Shown here piece by piece: positions 55,195-64,000 of a DNA stretch of 64,000 nucleotides. Source of the stretch: Rhinopithecimicrobium faecis (GTDB lineage Bacteria > Bacteroidota > Bacteroidia > Sphingobacteriales > Sphingobacteriaceae); the NCBI GenBank assembly GCA_017942165.1, contig JAGKSB010000002.1, forward strand, positions 1 to 64,000, in the 5' to 3' direction. The position numbers and the translations under genes are program-made. The notes beneath the pieces are model-generated. The model was not told where the DNA came from, ran no database searches, and worked only from the letters and a program-made list of their open reading frames with translations. The stretch's first letter is position 1. Each line of letters opens with the position of its first letter.

Positions 55195-56226
55195 ATGAGT
55201 CTACCAGCGAAGGTAATCGTGACGCGCTTTTCAGCGATGGGTGATGTGGCCATGGTGGCTTCAGTGTTGAAGGAATTTGCGCTACAATATCCGGATGTTG
55301 AACTCCATATGGTCAGTAGACCCGCTTTTAAAGCATTTTTTCAAGATATTCCCTCCCTTAGTTATCATCCGATATACCCCAAGGAAGCGCATGCTGGTAT
55401 TGGGGGGCTCTATCGCTTATATAAAGAGCTTAAGGAAATCGGCGCTACAGCTGTTGCAGACTTACATTACAACTTACGCTCACGTATATTAGGCAGTTTT
55501 TTCCGCTTCGCAGGTTATCGCGTCAAGCAGTTAAACAAAGGCAGAAAAGAAAAAAATGCCTTAATACGTCGTGAAAATAGAATTTTAAAACCCTTAAGAC
55601 CGACCGTAGAGCGCTACGCCGATGTCTTTCGAGAACTAGGGTTTATAGATTTCAAACTTCAAAATATACTCGTCAACACGCCGAAGGAAATTCCTGAATT
55701 AGCGAAAAGCTTATTCGCAGACAGAAGACATAAAGTCGTGGGCATAGCCCCCTTTGCACAGCATAGCTTCAAGGTACTGCCCTTTCCAAAAATGGAGAAA
55801 GTGATCGCTGCCTTAAGCCAATTAGGCTATGTGCAAGTGATCTTTGGCGGAGGAAAAGAGGAGGCAGAAATTGCCGCAGCTTGGGCACGAAAATACCCAA
55901 ATGTCTATAATAGCATCGGGAAATTCACCCTTTCAGAAGAATTAGCCATTATCGCTAACCTAGACCTTATGGTGAGCATGGACTCCTCAGGAATGCATAT
56001 GGCCTCCCTTATGGGGATTAAATGTGTGTCAATTTGGGGCGCTACTCATCCGTATGCCGGATTCTTAGGCTACGGTCAATCTATTAAAAATTGCGTACAG
56101 GTGGATCATCCTAATCGCCCGGGTTCCATCTATGGAAACTACTCCTGCTTATGCGATGGCGTAGAGGCAATTAATTTAGTGACACCACAGCAAGTTATTG
56201 ATAAAGTAAAGCTTGCAAGCCGATGA
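55195..56226 (+). CDS. Glycosyltransferase family 9 (heptosyltransferase-like)
   Basis: A 343-residue GT-B enzyme. The N-terminus is VIVTRFSAMGDVAMV, and the C-terminal donor site includes GIAPFAQHSFKVLPF, IFGGGKEE and DSSGMHMASLMG, then the conserved WGATHPYAGF. It probably adds a sugar to an LPS or other surface glycan core. It overlaps the next gene by 4 bp (ATGA). Confidence 0.9.
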   Translation: MSLPAKVIVTRFSAMGDVAMVASVLKEFALQYPDVELHMVSRPAFKAFFQDIPSLSYHPIYPKEAHAGIGGLYRLYKELKEIGATAVADLHYNLRSRILGSFFRFAGYRVKQLNKGRKEKNALIRRENRILKPLRPTVERYADVFRELGFIDFKLQNILVNTPKEIPELAKSLFADRRHKVVGIAPFAQHSFKVLPFPKMEKVIAALSQLGYVQVIFGGGKEEAEIAAAWARKYPNVYNSIGKFTLSEELAIIANLDLMVSMDSSGMHMASLMGIKCVSIWGATHPYAGFLGYGQSIKNCVQVDHPNRPGSIYGNYSCLCDGVEAINLVTPQQVIDKVKLASR

Positions 56227-57335
56227 ACATTGGATTTGATGCCAAACGCCTCTACCATAATTCCTCAGGTCTAGGGAATTATAGCCGTGATTTAGTACGT
56301 ATGTTAAGTGCGCACTTTCCGCAGCATACATATCTATTATATAATCCCAAGCCTAGTAACCGCTACAGCCTAGAAGCGCCCAATATCAAGGAGCGACTAC
56401 CTCAGGGACGCTTGGCGAAAACTTTCCCTAATCTATGGCGTAGCTCCCTTATCAAGCAAGATTTAAAGGCGGATAAAGTTGACATCTTTCATGGCTTATC
56501 AGCGGAATTGCCTGCAGGAATCAGCGCAGCGGGCATAAAGTCCGTCGTCACCGTGCATGATTTAATATTTATGCGCTCTCCGGAATTATATACTTTTATT
56601 GATAGACGCATCTATGAGCGTAAGGTGCGCGCTGCTGTAGCAGAGGCGGACCAAATTATCGCTATTTCAGAACAGACAAAGCAGGATATTATCAGCTACT
56701 TAAAGGTTCCTGAATCAAAAATTAATGTAGTCTACCAAGGGTGCCATCCTGCTTTTAAAAGCATTATTCCTGCAGAAACCCTGCAGAAGCTAAAACAAAA
56801 ATTAGGGCTACCAACAGAATTTATTCTAAATGTAGGCACTGTTGAAAAGCGGAAAAATGCCCTCTCCATAGTCAAAGCCCTAACACAACTAGATATTCCC
56901 CTAGTCATCGTTGGGAGACAGACAGACTATGCCCAAGAAATCAAAGCCTATGCTGCAAAAGCACAGATAAGCCATCGCCTATTTTTTGTGCAAGGGCTAT
57001 CGATGGCTGAACTTGCAGGTTTATATCAAGCTGCGCTAGCATTTGTCTATCCCTCACATTTTGAAGGATTTGGCATCCCTATTATTGAGGCACTTTTTTC
57101 TGGAACGCCCGTAATTACGAATCAGGCGGGGGTATTTCCGGAAGCTGGAGGCCCATCATCCTGTTATATTGACCCTGCGGATACAGAGCAGTTTAAAGAC
57201 GCCATTCAAAAGGTCTTAAGTCAGGCACCTTTGCGTGCACATATGCGTGCTGAAGGGCTAGCCTATGCGAACAACTTTACGGATGCTAAGATTGCAAACC
57301 AATTGATGGATACCTACACGAAATTAATGTTATGA
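56223..57335 (+). CDS. Glycosyltransferase family 4
   Basis: A 370-residue GT-B enzyme. It has GFDAKRLYHNSSGLGNYSR at the start, the acceptor-side VTVHDLIFMR, and the donor-site E-x7-E region in FPSHFEGFGIPIIEAL. It overlaps neighbours on both sides by 4 bp, showing translational coupling in the same surface-glycan operon. Confidence 0.91.
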   Translation: MNIGFDAKRLYHNSSGLGNYSRDLVRMLSAHFPQHTYLLYNPKPSNRYSLEAPNIKERLPQGRLAKTFPNLWRSSLIKQDLKADKVDIFHGLSAELPAGISAAGIKSVVTVHDLIFMRSPELYTFIDRRIYERKVRAAVAEADQIIAISEQTKQDIISYLKVPESKINVVYQGCHPAFKSIIPAETLQKLKQKLGLPTEFILNVGTVEKRKNALSIVKALTQLDIPLVIVGRQTDYAQEIKAYAAKAQISHRLFFVQGLSMAELAGLYQAALAFVYPSHFEGFGIPIIEALFSGTPVITNQAGVFPEAGGPSSCYIDPADTEQFKDAIQKVLSQAPLRAHMRAEGLAYANNFTDAKIANQLMDTYTKLML

Positions 57336-58420
57336 TTATTGCCTTTTTCAATACGATAAAAACTTGGGGTGGTGGTGAGAAATGGCATTTCGAGGCAGCC
57401 TCACATTTCGCACAATTAGGGTATACAGTGTATTTTTTCGGAAATAAAGAATCTGAACTCGCGGCGAAAATAGCCCTTGTTCCCAAGATCCACTTTATAG
57501 ACTTCCCACTTACAAACTTAAGTTTTCTAAATCCATTAACGACACAGAAGCTCCGTAAGATTTTTTATAAACTCCAAGTAGAAACCCTGATTATTAATCA
57601 CCCTGGCGATTTAAAAGTTGCTGCTAAAGCGGCAAACTATGCGGGTGTGAAACGTGTGATCTACCGCAGAGGCTCAGCGATACCGATAAAAGACTCGTGG
57701 CTCAATCGTCGCATATTTTCAAAGTACGTGACAGCTATATTAGCCAATTCTCAAGCTACTAAAGATACAATTACGGCGAAAAATAAGCACTTATTCCCAA
57801 AGGATAAAATTAGCGTTATCTATAATCCCATAGCTATTGAGGAGTTCTTAAGCCGCCCCGCTCAAGCCGTCTACCATGCACAAGAGGGCGAAATTGTCCT
57901 TGGCAACTTGGGTCGCTTGGCATCGGAAAAAAATCAAAAATTCCTGATCGACCTTTCCGCAGCTTTAAAAGCTAAAGGCATCAAACATCGTATACTAATT
58001 GGAGGAACAGGAAAATTACTCCCTATGTTACGTGAATATGCCCAAGCGAGAGGCTGCCAAGATGAAGTCATATTCTTAGGATTTATAGGAAATGTTAAAG
58101 ACCTCCTAGCTAGCATAGATATCTTTATCTTATGCTCTCTTTGGGAAGGATTCGGTTATGTGCTTGCGGAAGCTTCCTTAGCAAAAAAACCAGTGATAGC
58201 GTTTAATAACAGCTCCATTCCCGAAATTGTAATCCATGAAAAAACAGGTTTGCTAATTCCAGAAAATAATGTTGAGGATGCCGTAGATGCCGTAGAAAAA
58301 TTTCGCAATAACCCTACTTTAGCGGCAGAATATGGAAACAACGGCTTTACTTATGCACAAGAGAAGTTTAATAAAACAAAAATTTATGCCGAACTTACAG
58401 CATACCTTTTAAAAGCTTAA
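57332..58420 (+). CDS. Glycosyltransferase family 4/GT1
   Basis: A 362-residue GT-B enzyme. The N-terminus NTIKTWGGGEKWHFE is the acceptor side; LGNLGRLASEKNQKF and CSLWEGFGYVLAEASLA are the donor site with E-x7-E. It is the last gene of the operon; its last codons (AAAGCTTAA) open a threefold 24-bp tandem repeat running past the stop. Confidence 0.91.
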   Translation: MIIAFFNTIKTWGGGEKWHFEAASHFAQLGYTVYFFGNKESELAAKIALVPKIHFIDFPLTNLSFLNPLTTQKLRKIFYKLQVETLIINHPGDLKVAAKAANYAGVKRVIYRRGSAIPIKDSWLNRRIFSKYVTAILANSQATKDTITAKNKHLFPKDKISVIYNPIAIEEFLSRPAQAVYHAQEGEIVLGNLGRLASEKNQKFLIDLSAALKAKGIKHRILIGGTGKLLPMLREYAQARGCQDEVIFLGFIGNVKDLLASIDIFILCSLWEGFGYVLAEASLAKKPVIAFNNSSIPEIVIHEKTGLLIPENNVEDAVDAVEKFRNNPTLAAEYGNNGFTYAQEKFNKTKIYAELTAYLLKA

Positions 58421-58482
58421 CCACTCAGAGAAGTAAAAGCTTAACCACTCAGAGAATTAAAAGCTTAACCACTCAGAGAAAT
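58411..58482. repeat. Threefold 24-bp tandem repeat at the end of the glycosyltransferase gene
   Basis: Three units (58411-58434, 58435-58458, 58459-58482) each begin AAAAGCTTAACCACTC and differ only near the end (GT, TT, AT). The first unit contains the last two sense codons and the stop, so stop codon and neighbours are copied downstream. It has no effect on the protein. Slippage origin is likely. Confidence 0.9.
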
Positions 58483-58499
58483 GTATTCCTTCAAAGCCG

Positions 58500-59267
58500 C
58501 TAGGGCTTTGACTGACGCTCGCTATACTCGCGTACTTTAAGGCATTTCATAAAGACATAATATGCAGAAAGTTTAGACCAATAATAACCTGCTACACCAT
58601 TCATAAAATTAAGATTAAGCAGGTATTTTCTCAGAAATTGGATGCTTGGCTTCACAAGTACTTCGAAATTACTGTAATTCTTTCCCTTTAAAAAAGCTTT
58701 TTCAGCATTATAGCTTGTATACTTATTAAGCGTCTGCAAATAATGGGAAAATGATTGATAACTGTCATGCGCTAAGATCCCTGATAGGACAGCTTTTGTG
58801 CCTTCTACTTCTAAGAGTTCATGCACTTTAACATTTGTAAACTGCGCCCCCTTCTTTACCAGTCGCAATATCTTGCGCGCGGACTCATCACCATATTTAA
58901 ATGCTTTGCCCATAAAGACCTGTCGTCGCAGCAGATAATAACCTGCTGCAGCCTCCTCAAAAGGTAGCGCTTGCACCGCTTGAATACTTGAAATTAAGCG
59001 GTCATCAAGCAATTCATCGGCATCAATAGATAAGCGCCATGGATGGCTACAGCACGCTAATGCATAATTTTTCTGAGCCCCAAAACCTTCGAAAGCATGG
59101 GTATACACTTTTGCACCGAAGGACGTACAAATGGCTACTGTATCATCAGTAGACCCCGAATCGACGACGACAATCTCATCGCACCAAGCTAAGCGTTCCA
59201 AGCAGGAAGCAATATTCTGAGCTTCATTCAGGGTGATAATAAATGCGGAAATTGGCGTCTTTGTCAT
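58500..59267 (-). CDS. Glycosyltransferase family 2 (WaaE/KdtX-like)
   Basis: A 255-residue GT-A enzyme. It has ISAFIITLNEAQNIASCLE at the start, the DxD-region VDSGSTDDTV and SIDADELLDD, and HEL-type histidine motif in VKVHELLEVEG. Such enzymes add a hexose or heptose to LPS core. The ATG at 59267 is used because a strong promoter (TTTG, 21 nt, TATCTTTG at 59286-59318) lies just upstream; an ATG at 59348 would lie upstream of the transcript start. Confidence 0.9.
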   Translation of the reverse strand: MTKTPISAFIITLNEAQNIASCLERLAWCDEIVVVDSGSTDDTVAICTSFGAKVYTHAFEGFGAQKNYALACCSHPWRLSIDADELLDDRLISSIQAVQALPFEEAAAGYYLLRRQVFMGKAFKYGDESARKILRLVKKGAQFTNVKVHELLEVEGTKAVLSGILAHDSYQSFSHYLQTLNKYTSYNAEKAFLKGKNYSNFEVLVKPSIQFLRKYLLNLNFMNGVAGYYWSKLSAYYVFMKCLKVREYSERQSKP

Positions 59268-59285
59268 ACGGATTATTTGTAAACC

Positions 59286-59318
59286 CAAAGATAAGTTTTC
59301 AAGATTTATATTTTCAAA
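59286..59318 (-). promoter_or_regulatory. Promoter of the GT2 gene
   Basis: The minus strand carries TTTG (59315-59318), 21 nt and TATCTTTG (59286-59293), ending about 18 bp before the chosen ATG. It fixes the gene start. Confidence 0.75.
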
Positions 59319-59352
59319 AAACGTACATTTATTGTTTATAGAATCCATGATT

Positions 59353-59832
59353 ATGCATCTTTATTTATTACGTCATGCCGAAGCACAACATCCTCCAGGC
59401 TGTGCAGACTTTGATCGCCCTCTTTCGGCAGCAGGAATCCTTGAAGCCCAAGCACTCGCAGCGACCCTTGCGGCCGACTATAGCCTTACAGGAAAGCGCT
59501 GCATCCTAGCTTCCACGGCAGCAAGGACACAGCAGACAGCGGCTATTTTTACGCAGGAAAACCATTTTCCAGAAAATAGTCTACAGCATATTCCCGAGAT
59601 CTATGAAGCCTCAGCAATAGACTTATTAAAGATTATAAATAACCAGGCTGAAGATATTGAACATTTAATTATTATTGGCCATAACCCTGGCCTCTCCTAC
59701 CTAATACACTATATTAGTGGGATTGCGGTAACCTTAAAGACTGCGCAGCTGGCGCATCTTTCCCTCGAAGAAGGGATAACTTTCCCCTTGCTATCAGCCT
59801 CCACAGCCAACCTCGTACGTATTATAGGGTAA
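59353..59832 (+). CDS. SixA-like histidine phosphatase
   Basis: A 159-residue phosphohistidine phosphatase-type protein of the branch-2 family. It has the RHA/E catalytic block [11 protein letters not shown] (about 4-14), [17 protein letters not shown], and the second histidine in [12 protein letters not shown]. It may act on histidine kinases or on small phosphate substrates. An ATG two codons upstream (59347) is possible. It is divergent from the GT2 gene. Confidence 0.87.
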   Translation: MHLYLLRHAEAQHPPGCADFDRPLSAAGILEAQALAATLAADYSLTGKRCILASTAARTQQTAAIFTQENHFPENSLQHIPEIYEASAIDLLKIINNQAEDIEHLIIIGHNPGLSYLIHYISGIAVTLKTAQLAHLSLEEGITFPLLSASTANLVRIIG

Positions 59833-59857
59833 AATAAATTCCGTAACTTCGCTGTCT

Positions 59858-61855
59858 ATGGCAAATAAACTTAAAGACGAACATTCGCCCTACCTGAAGC
59901 AACATCAGCATAACCCCGTGCACTGGATGCCGTGGGGTGAGGAAGCATTGGAGAAAGCAAAAGCTGAAAATAAACTTATTATTATCAGCATAGGATACTC
60001 TGCGTGCCACTGGTGCCATGTCATGGAGCGTGAAAGCTTCGAGAATGAAGCTATTGCGCAGGTGATGAATAAGTTTTTTGTACCTATAAAGATTGATCGC
60101 GAAGAGCGCCCCGATATAGATCAGATTTATATGATCGCCGTGCAGCTGATGACGAACGCTGGGGGATGGCCCCTCAACTGCATCTGTCTCCCCGATGGGC
60201 GCCCAATTTATGGGGGTACCTATTTCAAACCCCAAGATTGGCAGTCGGTATTATTGCAAATCGCACAGATGTGGGAAAATCAACCTCATGTAGCTCTGGA
60301 GTATGCCGAAAAGCTTACAAAAGGAATTCAACAGGCGGAGCAACTCCCTATACTTACGATTCCTAAAGCCTACACTGAAGCCGATTTATCAGCAATTGTT
60401 ACCCCCTGGACAAGGCTTTTTGATACTAAATTGGGAGGTTACGACCGTGCCCCAAAATTCCCGCTTCCTAATAACTGGGTGTTTCTGCTACGCTATGCGG
60501 TACTAAGCAGCGATGCTAAGCTGCTAGATTTTGTGCACTTCACACTGCAGAAAATTGCCTCAGGCGGCATTTACGATCAAGTTGGAGGAGGATTTGCGCG
60601 CTATTCTGTCGATGCAGCGTGGCATATTCCTCATTTTGAGAAAATGCTTTACGACAATGGTCAGCTGCTATCTCTCTATGCTGAAGCTTATCAACAGCAG
60701 CCACTACCCAGCTATAAAAGAGTCGTTGAGGAGACAATAACTTGGGCTAAATCAGAAATGCTCGCTCCTAATGACGGCTTCTACTGCGCCCTAGATGCGG
60801 ACAGTGAAGGTGTGGAAGGGAAGTTTTACACCTTCACAAAAGCGGAGATTGAAGAAGTCCTCGCAGAAGATGCCCCCCTATTCATAAAATATTTTAATAT
60901 CCATGCTGCAGGAAACTGGGAGGAAGAGCAGACCAATGTGTTAATTTGTGACATCGATGCTGATAAAATGGCAGAATCTGTCGGCTATTCTGACATAGCA
61001 TGGGACACCTATTTAAAAGAAATAAAATTACGTTTAAAAAATTACCGTGCAGCGCGCATCCGCCCAGGACTCGATTACAAACAATTGGCCAGCTGGAATG
61101 CACTTATGATCAAAGGTCTTATCGATGCCTACCGGGTATTTCAGAAGGACGAATATCTTACACTCGCGATAAACACGGCAAACTTCCTACGTAAGGAATT
61201 AATCCAAGAAAATAACGCCATCTTACACCAACCCGCTGACAACAAGCGTAGTATAGCTGGATTCCTTGACGACTACGCTTTTACCATAGAGGCTTTTACA
61301 GCAATCTATGAAGCTACTTTTGAAGAAGAATGGCTCTTGGAAGCACAAAAATTAGCCGATTATGCGCTAGCGAATTTCTACGATAAAGAGCGTGCTACCT
61401 GCTATTATTCCGCAGCCGATGATTTAATTGCGCGAAAATCAGAGATTATGGATAATGTCATTCCTTCTGCAAATTCAACATTCGTGCGCCAATTAAAAAA
61501 ATTAGGCTTATTATTTGATAAGAATGATTATAGTGCCATTGCCGATCAGCAGTTTGCCAATGTCTTTCCACAGCTTAAAAGCTATGGTTCGGCTTACTCA
61601 AACTGGGCCATCTTCTTATTAGAAGAAGTATATGGTACCAATGAAATAGCGCTTACTGGAGACGAAGCCTTAACATGGCTGCAGCAACTGGATAAGCATT
61701 ATATCCCAAACAAAATTACCCTGGGGGGAACAAATAGCTCCCTACCCTTGTTAATAGGCAGAGAAGGTTTGGAATCAAAAGCCTACCTTTGCCGCAACAA
61801 AACCTGTAGCTTACCGCAAGGATCGGTTACAGCCTTACTAAGTATTTTAAAATAA
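59858..61855 (+). CDS. Thioredoxin-domain protein with DUF255 (YyaL/spermatogenesis-associated 20 type)
   Basis: A 665-residue protein. The N-terminal thioredoxin-like domain has CxxC as C-H-W-C in [15 protein letters not shown] (about 48-62), then [16 protein letters not shown]. From about 200 on is an (alpha/alpha)6-barrel-like region with [17 protein letters not shown] and [19 protein letters not shown]. These cytosolic proteins are of unclear function and have been linked to sugar epimerase-like folds. The length is normal. Confidence 0.9.
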   Translation: MANKLKDEHSPYLKQHQHNPVHWMPWGEEALEKAKAENKLIIISIGYSACHWCHVMERESFENEAIAQVMNKFFVPIKIDREERPDIDQIYMIAVQLMTNAGGWPLNCICLPDGRPIYGGTYFKPQDWQSVLLQIAQMWENQPHVALEYAEKLTKGIQQAEQLPILTIPKAYTEADLSAIVTPWTRLFDTKLGGYDRAPKFPLPNNWVFLLRYAVLSSDAKLLDFVHFTLQKIASGGIYDQVGGGFARYSVDAAWHIPHFEKMLYDNGQLLSLYAEAYQQQPLPSYKRVVEETITWAKSEMLAPNDGFYCALDADSEGVEGKFYTFTKAEIEEVLAEDAPLFIKYFNIHAAGNWEEEQTNVLICDIDADKMAESVGYSDIAWDTYLKEIKLRLKNYRAARIRPGLDYKQLASWNALMIKGLIDAYRVFQKDEYLTLAINTANFLRKELIQENNAILHQPADNKRSIAGFLDDYAFTIEAFTAIYEATFEEEWLLEAQKLADYALANFYDKERATCYYSAADDLIARKSEIMDNVIPSANSTFVRQLKKLGLLFDKNDYSAIADQQFANVFPQLKSYGSAYSNWAIFLLEEVYGTNEIALTGDEALTWLQQLDKHYIPNKITLGGTNSSLPLLIGREGLESKAYLCRNKTCSLPQGSVTALLSILK

Positions 61856-61889
61856 ATAACAGGGTGTAAAAACCCATAATTAACATCCA

Positions 61890-62387
61890 ATGGCAATAGT
61901 TCCTAACGACGTAGTAGCGTTAACCTACAAACTACACACAGTAGAAAATGGTGAGAAAGTTTTTGTTGAAGAAACTTCAAAAGAAAATCCTTTAGACTTC
62001 TTATTTGGTGTAGGCATGATGCTTCCTAAATTCGAAGAAAATATCGCTGCTTTATCAGTTGGTGATACTACTTCATTTGAATTGACAGCAGCAGATGCAT
62101 ATGGTGAAAAAGATGAGCGTGCAGTAGCTCAATTACCAGCTGATATGTTTAAAGAAACTGGTTTACCTCCAGTAGGTGAAGTAATCCCATTACAAGATAA
62201 CCAAGGAAACCAATTCCGTGCAGTTGTTGTTGAAGTAACTCCAGAAGCAGTTATCGCGGATTTAAACCACCCAATGGCTGGTAAAAACTTACATTTCGAA
62301 ATTGAAATCTTAAATATTCGTCCAGCAACGGAAGAAGAGTTATCTCATGGTCACTCACACGGTGTTGACGGTACTGAAGGTCACTAA
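61890..62387 (+). CDS. SlyD-like FKBP peptidyl-prolyl isomerase
   Basis: A 165-residue protein with an FKBP core interrupted by an insert-in-flap domain (about 65-125), as in SlyD: PLDFLFGVGMMLPKFEENI, then LTAADAYGEKDERAVAQLP. The histidine-rich tail (HGHSHGVDGTEGH) could bind nickel. A cytosolic chaperone, distinct from the lipoprotein FKBP at 18208. Confidence 0.92.
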   Translation: MAIVPNDVVALTYKLHTVENGEKVFVEETSKENPLDFLFGVGMMLPKFEENIAALSVGDTTSFELTAADAYGEKDERAVAQLPADMFKETGLPPVGEVIPLQDNQGNQFRAVVVEVTPEAVIADLNHPMAGKNLHFEIEILNIRPATEEELSHGHSHGVDGTEGH

Positions 62388-62392
62388 CACAT

Positions 62393-62426
62393 AAAAGGAG
62401 TCTACTAACTTTAGTAGACTCCTTTT
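62393..62426. terminator. Bidirectional terminator after the SlyD-like gene
   Basis: A 16-bp perfect stem, AAAAGGAGTCTACTAA with its complement, and 2-nt loop lies between convergent genes, and its ends are A/T runs on both strands. Confidence 0.9.
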
Positions 62427-62428
62427 AT

Positions 62429-63124
62429 TTATAATTTTATCGCTCTTAGCATCTCCCGCTTCCCTGGTGCCCCAGGCACTTTCTGTATAGCGAATCCTAA
62501 ACTTTTCATCAATCGTTTTAAATTACCCGTTATCGCATAGGTAACAAATACACCGCCAGCTCGTAATGGTGCACAGATATGTGCCAACGTTTCCTCAGAC
62601 CACATCTCCGGCTGATGTATTGCCGCAAAAGCATCGAAATAAATAAGGTCAATGGGTGCTGAAAGCTCCGTATCCAACACTTTCTGAGGGATAATTCGCA
62701 GCTGGCATTCAGCAGTCACCGACGTAGCTTCCTGAAGCGCCGTGGGATACTGCCCTATAAATGAATCCCATATTTCCGATGGAACATAGGCTTCATAACC
62801 TGACTTCTGTAGCAATGCCTCGGAAAGTGGATAAGCTTCAATACCTAAATAGTTTATTGCTACTCCCCGACGCTTAGCATAGGCTGCCGTATTCAGAAAA
62901 TTAAGTCCTGTACCAAAGCCTACTTCTAAAATTCGAACTTCAGCAAGTTTATTTTCTTCAGTAGGTATATTTTCTTCCGCAGCCCTACTCAACAGATAAT
63001 CTAATCCTGTATTTATAAAAACATGCAAACTTTCTTGTTGTGCACCATGGGTAGAATGGTAATGTTCACCTATCTGGGCATTATAAAGAGTCTTAGAACC
63101 ATCTTCAGTTGTAATAAAATCCAT
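62429..63124 (-). CDS. mnmD: MnmD-like tRNA 5-(aminomethyl)-2-thiouridine methyltransferase
   Basis: A 231-residue DUF752 protein, the methyltransferase half of MnmC without the FAD oxidase domain. The SAM-site motif is ILEVGFGTGLNFLN and the catalytic aspartate is in IDLIYFDAFAAIHQPEMW. It presumably methylates the wobble-uridine side chain in tRNA. The ATG at 63124 (MDFITTEDG) is preferred; a TTG further upstream is not supported. The divergent neighbour is the dicarboxylate symporter gene. Confidence 0.9.
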   Translation of the reverse strand: MDFITTEDGSKTLYNAQIGEHYHSTHGAQQESLHVFINTGLDYLLSRAAEENIPTEENKLAEVRILEVGFGTGLNFLNTAAYAKRRGVAINYLGIEAYPLSEALLQKSGYEAYVPSEIWDSFIGQYPTALQEATSVTAECQLRIIPQKVLDTELSAPIDLIYFDAFAAIHQPEMWSEETLAHICAPLRAGGVFVTYAITGNLKRLMKSLGFAIQKVPGAPGKREMLRAIKL

Positions 63125-63179
63125 AGTCTGGTGTTTTTTCTTCAAATTAACGCAAAAAACACCTACTTTAGTAACAATA

Positions 63180-64000
63180 ATGGAAAAATCACTTAAATCA
63201 TTTTATAAAAATTACGGTAGTATCCTGCTACTTCTTTTAGGCATTACCATAGGCAGTGTAATCGGACTTTCTGCTCCCGAAAAGGTGGATTATATAAAAC
63301 CCCTAGGTGATTTATTCCTGAATTTTCTATTTGTCACAATTATTCCCCTAATATTCTTTGCAATCTCCACAGCTGTAGCAAATATTGAGGAAGCTAATAA
63401 GCTTGGAAAGATTATCGGTGTAATGCTTATAGTCTTTGTTATTGGAGTTATTATTGCGGCCCTTGGTATGATTGCTGTCGTATGGTTATTTCCAATAAAG
63501 GAAACGCTACAAAATTCGGCTACAGAAGTGGTCAACTTAAAAGATAGCTCTGGAAACTGGGGCGATAAGATTGTAAGCCTGCTTACGGTAAGCGAATTTG
63601 GGGAGCTGCTATCGCGTGCACATATGTTTGCCTTTATCATATTTTCCTTTGCTGTAGGCATTGCCACGCGACAGGCAGGCACCGAGGGACAGGCATTTTT
63701 AAATTTTCTAAATGCAGGTAATGCTGTAATGAAGAATCTATTAATCCTGCTGATGAAAGCTGCTCCTGTAGGTCTTGGAGCTTATTTTGCCTACCAAGTT
63801 GGCACCTTAGGACCTCAACTCTTTGGCTTTTATGCCAAACCCTTAGGCCTTTACTATGGCTTTGGATTGTTCTATTTCTTTGTATTTTTCAGCATCTATG
63901 CTTTTATTGCGCAGGGGAAATCAGGAATCTCACGCTATTGGAAAGCAAATATACTGCCTAGTATCACGGCTTTAAGCTCCTGTTCTAGTTTGGCCGTATT
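63180..64000 (+). CDS. Sodium/proton:dicarboxylate (glutamate/aspartate) symporter, truncated by the window end
   Basis: An open frame of 273 codons runs off the edge. The protein is DAACS family: about six membrane spans are present (e.g. YGSILLLLLGITIGSVIG, about 11-29; FLFVTIIPLIFFAISTAVA, about 50-68), then the serine-rich re-entrant loop beginning SITALSSCSSLAV at the end. The start ATG at 63180 gives a normal N-terminus (MEKSLKSFYKNYGS). The C-terminal substrate site lies outside the window, so glutamate, aspartate or another C4 acid cannot be chosen. Confidence 0.9.
   Translation, partial: MEKSLKSFYKNYGSILLLLLGITIGSVIGLSAPEKVDYIKPLGDLFLNFLFVTIIPLIFFAISTAVANIEEANKLGKIIGVMLIVFVIGVIIAALGMIAVVWLFPIKETLQNSATEVVNLKDSSGNWGDKIVSLLTVSEFGELLSRAHMFAFIIFSFAVGIATRQAGTEGQAFLNFLNAGNAVMKNLLILLMKAAPVGLGAYFAYQVGTLGPQLFGFYAKPLGLYYGFGLFYFFVFFSIYAFIAQGKSGISRYWKANILPSITALSSCSSLAV

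Noticed and set aside
58411..58482. CRISPR-like array
   Set aside because: The units are contiguous, 24 bp with no unique spacers; a simple tandem repeat.

Overview
The window is 64 kb of low-GC chromosome from a Bacteroidota bacterium, most likely Sphingobacterium or a close Sphingobacteriaceae relative. Four things point there: many promoters of the Bacteroidota type (TTTG, about 19-21 nt, TAnnTTTG); a serine palmitoyltransferase/ceramide operon; Bacteroidota-typical families (DUF2723, DUF4254, HU-CCDC81/SPOR, M56-BlaI pairs); and ISAon1-like transposases. This is inferred from recognised families, not from a database search.

Layout. 1-460: tandem leftward promoters and a long leader that probably feed an rRNA operon just outside the window. 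651-5087 (minus): a tight five-gene sphingolipid operon (spt, GNAT-like ceramide synthase, epimerase-like ceramide reductase, CDP-alcohol phosphotransferase, GtrA). 5506-14284: housekeeping genes (smpB, aldehyde dehydrogenase with DUF779, thioesterase, membrane MutS-like ATPase, pcm, priA, DUF423). 14443-21147 (plus): a large envelope protein of unknown role, nrnA, an FKBP lipoprotein, tatD and asparaginase. 21269-30590 (minus): an envelope operon of TPR protein, outer-membrane barrel, HU/SPOR protein, ExbB, ExbD and TonB-like protein, ending in folC. 30849-32361 (minus): pyrR-pyrB.

32363-36549 is the main accessory region: a 4.2-kb island inserted exactly at the start codon of pyrR and bounded by a perfect 24-bp direct repeat. 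It carries a broken gene, an unknown 146-codon gene behind its own promoter, a convergent promoter, an ISAon1-like element and an IS3 element killed by one stop codon. The old pyrR promoter is stranded on the far side, at 36589, where it now faces a 13-codon dead-end ORF.

36683-46692: a DUF2723 glycosyltransferase, two identical tRNA-Gln genes flanking a small secreted basic protein, prs, rplY, pth, an M56/BlaI pair and citrate synthase. 46882-54541: nuoHIJKLMN, the membrane arm of complex I plus NuoI, without nuoA-G at this locus. 54586-58420: DUF4254 and three glycosyltransferases in a coupled operon. 58500-64000: a GT2 glycosyltransferase, a SixA-like phosphatase, a thioredoxin-domain protein, a SlyD-like FKBP, an MnmD-like methyltransferase, and a sodium:dicarboxylate symporter cut off by the window end.
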